A DNA stretch of 9,616 bases from RGIG1752 sp045650425 (GTDB lineage: Bacteria > Bacillota_I > Bacilli_A > RF39 > UBA660). Within the stretch, counting starts at the first letter, position 1. Every line of letters begins with the position of its first letter. A program made the translations under genes and the position numbers. A model generated the notes under the pieces. It saw only the letters and a list, made by a program, of their open reading frames with translations, was not told the origin of the DNA and did not search any database. Positions 5,582-9,616 of the stretch are shown here, piece after piece. The stretch spans positions 1 through 9,616 of the forward strand of contig JAZRRD010000034.1 of the NCBI GenBank assembly GCA_045650425.1. Direction: 5' to 3'.

Positions 5582-6335
5582 CAAATTAAGAAGACAAAAA
5601 ATTAATGTTATGCTTAACGAAGAAGAAAGAAGAATCATAACTGAAAAAGCTATTAAATATGGATTTGGAGATTGTCTAGCTGAATATATTAGAGCAGCAT
5701 GTATATATGAAAATATATATATAGAAGACGTGGCTGGGAAACAAGAGTTATGTGAGATTATAAGTAAGTTTATAGAAACATTAAGAGAAATTTTAAAAGA
5801 ACAAAAAAAACTATTAAATAATTATATGATAGGTAAAGAAGATATAGAAGTTATTAGTAATCAAAATATCATTATAATTAAAATGATAAGTAAGTTATCT
5901 AACTTGGTAATATCTATTTTATCAGTTAATACAGAAAAAAGAATTCAACAAAGATTAGGTATGATTGAGAAGTATAAGATTGATGAAAATTTTTATAAAA
6001 AAATTATGAATAATAATTATCAACATTTTATAGTTAGACCTTCTAATTTAAATAGACCTAATCAAAAACCTGTGTATATAGTTTATTTAAATAATCATAC
6101 TTATACCTATTCTTTGGATGATATTAATCAAGAAGATTTAATTCAAAAGATAAATAATTGTAGAGATGTAGCAATGCAGAAAGATTTGTTAATATCATTT
6201 TATAGAGAAGATAGTATTTTGAATTTTGGAATCATTATGGAATTTCAAGATAAGACAGCAGCTAAAGAATTCGCTAGTGAAATTAATTCACAATTCTTTT
6301 CATTAGAAGGTGACACTTATACCAACAACAGCTAG
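5556..6335 (+). CDS. MobC-like relaxosome accessory protein with C-terminal extension
   Basis: A 259-aa protein. Residues about 12-50 (RRQKINVMLNEEERRIITEK..., then FGDCLAEYIRAACIYE) match the ribbon-helix-helix pattern of MobC-type mobilization proteins: a short beta strand, a Glu-rich helix, then a helix with YIR. In this family the dimer binds DNA near oriT and helps the relaxase nick. A helical middle (about 60-150) is followed by an alpha/beta C-terminal domain (about 155-255, with PVYIVYLNNHTYTYSLDD and DLLISFY strands) that typical MobC proteins of roughly 110-160 aa lack. The start at 5556 lies within the upstream gene and has a weak ribosome binding site (AGAAAG, 5539-5545, 11 nt away). 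An internal start at the Met before the RHH strand is possible but would cut the domain. The relaxase follows in overlap, as expected for partner proteins. Confidence 0.78.
   Translation: MNSTEERYSKLRRQKINVMLNEEERRIITEKAIKYGFGDCLAEYIRAACIYENIYIEDVAGKQELCEIISKFIETLREILKEQKKLLNNYMIGKEDIEVISNQNIIIIKMISKLSNLVISILSVNTEKRIQQRLGMIEKYKIDENFYKKIMNNNYQHFIVRPSNLNRPNQKPVYIVYLNNHTYTYSLDDINQEDLIQKINNCRDVAMQKDLLISFYREDSILNFGIIMEFQDKTAAKEFASEINSQFFSLEGDTYTNNS
6304..6321 (+). promoter_or_regulatory. Relaxase RBS, spaced for an ATA rather than the GTG
   Basis: AGAAGGTGA (6304-6312) differs at one base from a perfect AGGAGGTGA anti-16S match. It contains the GTG at 6310, which is the only standard start nearby, so it cannot serve that codon at normal spacing. 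The in-frame ATA at 6319 lies about 9 nt from the aligned GGAGG core, the optimum for Firmicutes. Confidence 0.5.
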
Positions 6336-7995
6336 ATGGTCGGTTCATGGTGTACAAGGTAGAATAGATTGTATTAATTATATTAAGGATTCTAAAAAGA
6401 CAAGAGAAGGAACATTAATAACAGGAGTTAATTGTTCCTCTCAATTTGCTGCTTATGAAATGAAAGTTAATAATGATAAATTTCATATAACTGAAGATGG
6501 TGATAGTAGAACTTGTTATCATGGTTATCAATCTTTTGATCCAAAAGAAAAAGGATTAACTCCAGAGAAGGTTCATGAGATGGGAGTTGAATTAGTTAAA
6601 AGATTATATCCAGAATTTCAAGTATTAGTCACCACACATGTTGACAGGTCACACATCCATAATCATTATGTAATAAATGCTGTTAATATGAAGGGAAGAA
6701 AATTAGAAGATAGACTTGCGAATCCAATTGAAGGGTTGTATGGACTTAGAGATATGAGTGATAAGATTGCATTAGAATATGGATTAAAGATAATTGAGGA
6801 TGCACCAAAGATTGGAAGGTTCGGTAGAAGTAAATATTTATATAACGAAGCAACTAAGACTTGGCGACAACAAATTATAGAGAAGATTGATTATTTAAAA
6901 ACAAGGTGTTTTTCTTTTGATGAATTATTAGAAAGACTAGCGTATGATGGTTATCAAATTAAACCAGGAAAAAATATTCGTATCCGTCCTTATGGTAAAG
7001 AAAGATTTGTTAGTATTAAAACATTAGGTGAAGGATATAGTGAAGAAGAATTAAAAGAATTCTTTAAACAAAAAAGAAAAAATCAAACTGTAATTGATTT
7101 TGAAAAATATAAATTAGGTGATGAAGATAGTGAGATTTTATCTTTATATAACGAACTAGCAATCAGATCAAAACAATCTATTTTATATAGCATGAAAGAT
7201 TTAGATGCTAATAGTGAGTATTTTAAATATTATAATTCAAGATATATGGAAATTAGACGTTATCATCAACTTGTGGATACTATTAATTTTCTAAATGAAA
7301 ATAAGATATTTGGATATGAAACTTTAGAAGAACAAATAGGAAAAGTAAAACAGGATATACTTAATAAAGAGTCAGAATATCAAGAATTATTTTCTGAAAA
7401 TGAAACATTACAATTAAGAGTACCATTATGTAATTTATATTTAGAATATTTAGATATATATGAATCATATATGGAACAACAAGAATTATCTTCATCATAC
7501 TTAGAACCATCAAAAGAAATAAAAGTGTTTTTAGACATTAAAGAACAACTTGGTGTTCAATCATTAGATGAAGTAAAAGATATTTTAGCAGAAGCGAATA
7601 GATTAAAAGTTAAAACTAATAAATGTTATGCTTATTTAACTTATTTAAAAAATAAAGCTAGTGAGTTAGAAAAGATAAAGGGCATATCATTGGAAAACGA
7701 AAAAGGATATATCAAAAGTGTATCAGTTAGTAAAAATATGATAGATGAATCACGTTCTACTAAAGAAGAATATTGTATAAGAATTCCATATAGCGAATAT
7801 TATATGTATGTTCCTAAAAGTAATATTGCATGGATTAGTTTTGATAAGAGAGGTATTTTATATTTAGTAGATGATAAAGAATATATTTTATATGATAAAT
7901 ATAATGATGAAAGAAGACGTGCATCTGGAGAAGAAATAGAAAATATTTCTCAAGAAGAAAAACAAAAGATAAATGATTATTATAAAACAAAATAA
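6310..7995 (+). CDS. MOB-P family relaxase (mobilization nuclease)
   Basis: A protein of about 561 aa (GTG start) with a relaxase domain at residues about 8-165. It would nick one strand at oriT, stay bound through a tyrosine and lead that strand into the recipient. Visible motifs: NYIKDSKKT with candidate catalytic Tyr24, TGVNCSS near 38-44, CYHGYQSFDP at 69-78, and the metal-binding motif HVDRSHIHNH at 110-119 (His110, His115, His117 and Asn118 by family comparison). Residues about 176-260 (WRQQIIEKIDYLKTRCFSFDELLERLAYDGYQI...) match the region after the nuclease in Firmicute MobP relaxases; the rest is charged coiled coil and a unique tail. It overlaps the MobC-like gene by 26 nt. The start is uncertain: an ATA at 6319 fits the ribosome binding site better and gives the family-like N-terminus MPTTARWSV. 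No frameshift is seen, and the active-site residues are present. Confidence 0.92.
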   Translation: MTLIPTTARWSVHGVQGRIDCINYIKDSKKTREGTLITGVNCSSQFAAYEMKVNNDKFHITEDGDSRTCYHGYQSFDPKEKGLTPEKVHEMGVELVKRLYPEFQVLVTTHVDRSHIHNHYVINAVNMKGRKLEDRLANPIEGLYGLRDMSDKIALEYGLKIIEDAPKIGRFGRSKYLYNEATKTWRQQIIEKIDYLKTRCFSFDELLERLAYDGYQIKPGKNIRIRPYGKERFVSIKTLGEGYSEEELKEFFKQKRKNQTVIDFEKYKLGDEDSEILSLYNELAIRSKQSILYSMKDLDANSEYFKYYNSRYMEIRRYHQLVDTINFLNENKIFGYETLEEQIGKVKQDILNKESEYQELFSENETLQLRVPLCNLYLEYLDIYESYMEQQELSSSYLEPSKEIKVFLDIKEQLGVQSLDEVKDILAEANRLKVKTNKCYAYLTYLKNKASELEKIKGISLENEKGYIKSVSVSKNMIDESRSTKEEYCIRIPYSEYYMYVPKSNIAWISFDKRGILYLVDDKEYILYDKYNDERRRASGEEIENISQEEKQKINDYYKTK

Positions 7996-8004
7996 TAAAA
8001 AATA

Positions 8005-8013
8005 TGGTATAAT
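8005..8013 (+). promoter_or_regulatory. Extended -10 promoter for the first cargo operon
   Basis: TGG-TATAAT (8005-8013) is a perfect extended -10 box, 42 nt before the ATG at 8056. The -35 position holds no TTGACA-like sequence, as is common for extended -10 promoters. The same box stands at the same distance before the gene at 8957. Confidence 0.7.
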
Positions 8014-8022
8014 AAAAACAAC

Positions 8023-8038
8023 AGACAAATACTAATTT
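8023..8038 (+). promoter_or_regulatory. Leader element shared with the second cargo operon (copy 1)
   Basis: AGACAAATACTAATTT matches 8924-8939 at 15 of 16 positions, and both copies begin 15 nt after the start of their -10 box. It would overlap or lie just after the transcription start. In this copy the palindrome seen at 8926-8941 is degraded on its right side. Operator function is inferred. Confidence 0.45.
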
Positions 8039-8055
8039 AAAAGTAAGGTGGTTCT

Positions 8056-8304
8056 ATGAAAAATTCAAAACTTTTTTTCTCAGCATTAACAGTAGCATTT
8101 GCAATATTAGGTTTAACTAAAGCTGTATCTACTGATATTACAATGCCTATAATGTTTATTTGCTTAGCAACAACAATGATTATAACATCAAAAGAATACA
8201 AAGATAAAAAACAAAAAAATACAGCAATTTATTTCTTATTATTAGGAATATTCTTGCTGCTTATTACTGCTTATAATGTTGCTTCATTGATTTGGGGTAT
8301 TTAA
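8056..8304 (+). CDS. Small three-helix membrane protein (82 aa), DUF3953-like
   Basis: ATG at 8056 preceded by AAGGTGG. The protein has three hydrophobic segments (about 5-22, 29-44 and 56-80) separated by short charged loops, the longer one being TSKEYKDKKQKN near residues 44-55. Size, layout and the MP-x-MF and K-rich loop pattern resemble DUF3953 small membrane proteins of Firmicutes. That assignment is by eye. No catalytic motif is present. It opens the first cargo operon, which has its own promoter, and is followed 32 nt later by another small membrane protein. Function unknown. Confidence 0.8.
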   Translation: MKNSKLFFSALTVAFAILGLTKAVSTDITMPIMFICLATTMIITSKEYKDKKQKNTAIYFLLLGIFLLLITAYNVASLIWGI

Positions 8305-8336
8305 AATACAAATTACAATTTTTAGAGGAGGTAGTA

Positions 8337-8561
8337 ATGAATTCTCATAAGAAGAAAATGACAGCACCAATTATTATTACAATAATTGTAGTGTTATATT
8401 ATGTTGTTTACTTTGGTATTTTAATAACATTAATAGGAGGAATATGGAAATATTTATTAGGTATTATTCCTATGTTATTGTCGTTGGTAATGATCAAAGT
8501 TTGCATAGAAAGAAAAGTTGAAATCAAGAAAGGTGAAGAAGATGATATTAGTAAATACTGA
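8337..8561 (+). CDS. Small two-helix membrane protein (74 aa)
   Basis: The start is the ATG at 8337 because it follows the strong site AGAGGAGGT (8324-8332). An in-frame ATG at 8292 lies inside the preceding gene without a ribosome binding site and is rejected. A basic N-terminus (HKKK) is followed by hydrophobic segments at about 10-34 and 38-55 and a charged cytoplasmic tail ending in KKGEEDDISKY. The tail contains the ribosome binding site and start of the YbjQ gene, with a 20-nt overlap. The family is not recognised. Confidence 0.8.
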   Translation: MNSHKKKMTAPIIITIIVVLYYVVYFGILITLIGGIWKYLLGIIPMLLSLVMIKVCIERKVEIKKGEEDDISKY

Positions 8562-8856
8562 TTATATTACTGGTAAAGAATTTGAAATGTTGGGACTTGT
8601 TAAGGGAAGTACAATTCAATCCAAACATGTTGGTAAAGATATTGCACAAAGTTTTAAAACATTAGTAGGAGGAGAACTTAAATCATATAACGAAATGATG
8701 AATGAGGCGAGAGCTCTTGCAACAAAAAGAATGGTTGAAGAAGCTGAATCTCTTAAAGCAGATGCAATTGTTAATATACGCTATGCTTCATCTGCAATTA
8801 TGCAAGGTGCAGCTGAAGTAATTGTTTATGGAACGGCTGTTAAATTTGTTAAATAG
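8542..8856 (+). CDS. YbjQ/UPF0145 family protein (104 aa)
   Basis: The start is the ATG at 8542, 5 nt after AAAGGTGA; an upstream in-frame TTG at 8518 has no such site. The length fits the family (E. coli YbjQ is about 107 aa). Conserved features are present: GLVKGSTI near 18-25, GGELKSY at 43-49, a helix with EARALATKRMVEEAESLKAD, ADAIVNIRY at 73-81 and a YGTAV ending at 96-100. The family (YbjQ_1) forms ring-shaped oligomers of still unclear role; the old label 'heavy-metal-binding' is weakly supported and this copy has no cysteine. It is the last gene of the first cargo operon, translationally coupled to a small membrane protein, which suggests the two work together. An intrinsic terminator follows. 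Confidence 0.9.
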   Translation: MILVNTDYITGKEFEMLGLVKGSTIQSKHVGKDIAQSFKTLVGGELKSYNEMMNEARALATKRMVEEAESLKADAIVNIRYASSAIMQGAAEVIVYGTAVKFVK

Positions 8857-8872
8857 ATGAATTATAATATAT

Positions 8873-8903
8873 AAAGCAGATCTATAATAAGATTTGCTTT
8901 TTT
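8873..8903 (+). terminator. Intrinsic terminator after the ybjQ-like gene
   Basis: AAAGCAGATCT (8873-8883) pairs with AGATTTGCTTT (8890-8900) over 11 positions with one G-U pair, around the 6-nt loop ATAATA. The right arm runs into six T residues (8898-8903). It ends the first cargo transcript and lies only 2 nt before the next promoter. Confidence 0.85.
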
Positions 8904-8905
8904 CA

Positions 8906-8914
8906 TGGTATAAT
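8906..8914 (+). promoter_or_regulatory. Extended -10 promoter for the second cargo operon
   Basis: TGG-TATAAT (8906-8914) is identical to the box at 8005-8013 and stands at the same distance (42 nt) from its start codon at 8957. It directly follows the T-run of the preceding terminator. Confidence 0.7.
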
Positions 8915-8925
8915 ATAACTGAAAG

Positions 8926-8941
8926 ACAAATAGTAATTTGT
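8926..8941 (+). promoter_or_regulatory. Operator-like palindrome in the second cargo leader (copy 2)
   Basis: ACAAAT (8926-8931) and ATTTGT (8936-8941) are perfect complements around AGTA, just after the expected transcription start. The block 8924-8939 is shared with the leader of the first cargo operon. This is a plausible repressor site controlling both units. Confidence 0.45.
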
Positions 8942-8956
8942 TTGTTAGGAGGAACT

Positions 8957-9247
8957 ATGAAGAAGAAAATAATTATAATATCTATTATTGCTATACTGAT
9001 GTTAATTTGGATTGGAATAGCATACTCAGATTATGCTAAAGTTGCAATCAGCTATGATAAACCAAAATTTTGTTTGTTAATAAATGGAACAGATGATGGT
9101 GGCTCAGGAAAATATGTTGGATTAGGTTATTCGTTTAATATTGATGGACATTTAGAAAGCAACGGAAGATATGAAGTTGATACATATACATATAAAATAT
9201 TAGGAATTACTATAAAAACAGGAGAAGCAAGTCCTAATAAAGGATAG
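8957..9247 (+). CDS. Small membrane-anchored or secreted protein (96 aa)
   Basis: The start at 8957 is preferred because it follows TTAGGAGGA and is placed 48 nt after the start of the -10 box, exactly like the gene at 8056. An in-frame ATG at 8894 lies in the terminator and upstream of the promoter, so it cannot be the start. Residues 1-22 (KKK, then a strongly hydrophobic stretch) are an N-terminal anchor or signal peptide without a lipobox Cys. The outer domain contains FCLLINGTDDGGSGKYVGLGYSFNIDG, a Gly/Asp-rich motif I have the impression of seeing in small Firmicute surface proteins, but I cannot name the family. A membrane-associated partner follows 13 nt downstream. Confidence 0.85.
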   Translation: MKKKIIIISIIAILMLIWIGIAYSDYAKVAISYDKPKFCLLINGTDDGGSGKYVGLGYSFNIDGHLESNGRYEVDTYTYKILGITIKTGEASPNKG

Positions 9248-9260
9248 ATGGGAGAAAAAG

Positions 9261-9616
9261 ATGAAAAAGAAAAAGTTATTTATAACAATTATAATAATTT
9301 TGTTGTTGTTGATAGTTGGACTTTGTCTTAATGTTTTTATTCAACGAAAGTTTATAAAAACCTACACTTATACAGAACTTGAAAACAGAGGATATACAGC
9401 ACAAGATGTTAGTGAAATAAAAATAAATCATTCATATTTAAATAAAATCTTGAGTTATAACGAATGGAGAATATCTGTAGAATTTGAAAAAGAACCTGAT
9501 ATTTTATTCTGGTTCACTTATAGAGATAATAAGATCGTTTTTCAAGGAGTTAGTTCTGAGCCATTGCTTGATAAAGAATCAACACTTGATTATTCAGAAA
9601 GATTTAAAAATGGAAC
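9261..9616 (+). CDS. DUF3139-like membrane-anchored protein, 3'-truncated by the window end
   Basis: ATG at 9261 follows GGGAG (9250-9254) at 6-nt spacing. The frame is open to the end of the window, giving 118 complete codons. Residues 1-4 are basic, about 6-28 form one membrane segment, and the outer domain reads YTELENRGYTAQDVSEIKINHSYLN, then LSYNEWRISVEFEKEPDILFWFTYRDNKIVFQGVS. The order (a 'long loop Y-x-x-x-D-V' helix, an 'H-x-x-LN-x-x-LSYNEW' strand, then 'F-x-YRDxKIVFxG') resembles DUF3139 proteins of Firmicutes, which have a single N-terminal helix and unknown function. It shares the transcript of the gene at 8957. The C-terminus is not in the window. Confidence 0.8.
   Translation, partial: MKKKKLFITIIIILLLLIVGLCLNVFIQRKFIKTYTYTELENRGYTAQDVSEIKINHSYLNKILSYNEWRISVEFEKEPDILFWFTYRDNKIVFQGVSSEPLLDKESTLDYSERFKNG

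Noticed and set aside
7996..8055. Terminator after the relaxase gene
   Set aside because: No stem with a T-run can be formed in this 60-nt gap; only the promoter and leader of the cargo operon are seen.
8292..8336. Upstream in-frame ATG for the 74-aa membrane protein
   Set aside because: It lies inside the preceding gene with no RBS, while the ATG at 8337 has AGAGGAGGT at proper spacing.
8559..8561. Possible TGA-as-Trp genetic code (Mycoplasma-like), given the low G+C
   Set aside because: TGA appears in the coding frames only as the stop of the 74-aa protein, at a sensible end that overlaps the next gene, while all Trp positions use TGG.
8894..8956. Upstream in-frame ATG for the gene at 8957
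   Set aside because: It lies in the terminator and before the -10 box, so it would not be on the transcript; the strong RBS and leader alignment point to 8957.

Overview
The window is AT-rich, by eye well under one third G+C. It uses AGA/TTA/AAA-type codons, strong GGAG-type ribosome binding sites and TAA/TAG/TGA stops, with TGG for every Trp. This fits a low-GC Firmicute (Bacillota; Clostridia, Erysipelotrichia or Bacilli), but the species cannot be named. All supported genes lie on the + strand. The content is part of a conjugative or mobilizable element (integrative element or plasmid): an anti-restriction/accessory cluster, a candidate transfer origin, a mobilization operon, and two small cargo transcription units. 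No integrase, coupling protein, type IV secretion gene, replication gene, tRNA, rRNA, insertion sequence or CRISPR array is visible.

Region 1 (1-4870). The 3' part of a gene that enters from the left is followed by a short gap holding a perfect inverted repeat. Then come a small coiled-coil protein, an ArdC-type anti-restriction protein and four unrecognised acidic proteins in one tightly packed run. From ardC onward every junction overlaps. Three junctions overlap by exactly 8 nt, with a GGAG site 7 nt before the next ATG buried in the upstream gene. At least two of the downstream proteins (3329-4210 and 4203-4541), and probably a third (4541-4870), are paralogues, so the run grew partly by tandem duplication.

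Region 2 (4871-5017) is the only non-coding gap above 100 nt. It is visibly richer in G+C than its surroundings, contains two stem-loops and is flanked by an 8-nt direct repeat. Lying directly before the mobilization genes, it is the best candidate for oriT, or alternatively a structured leader RNA.

Region 3 (5018-7995) is the mobilization operon. It encodes an unrecognised 187-aa protein with an apparent internal duplication, a MobC-like ribbon-helix-helix accessory protein with an unusual C-terminal extension, and a MOB-P type relaxase (HVDRSHIHNH motif). The relaxase start is odd: a very strong Shine-Dalgarno overlaps the only nearby GTG and is spaced correctly for an ATA codon.

Region 4 (7996-9616) is cargo. 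Two transcription units have matching extended -10 promoters and leaders aligned without gaps to their start codons, about 41 of 55 positions identical. The first encodes two small membrane proteins and a YbjQ (UPF0145) protein and ends at a good intrinsic terminator. The second encodes a small membrane-anchored or secreted protein and a DUF3139-like protein that runs off the window. Their functions are unknown, but the shared leader suggests co-regulation.
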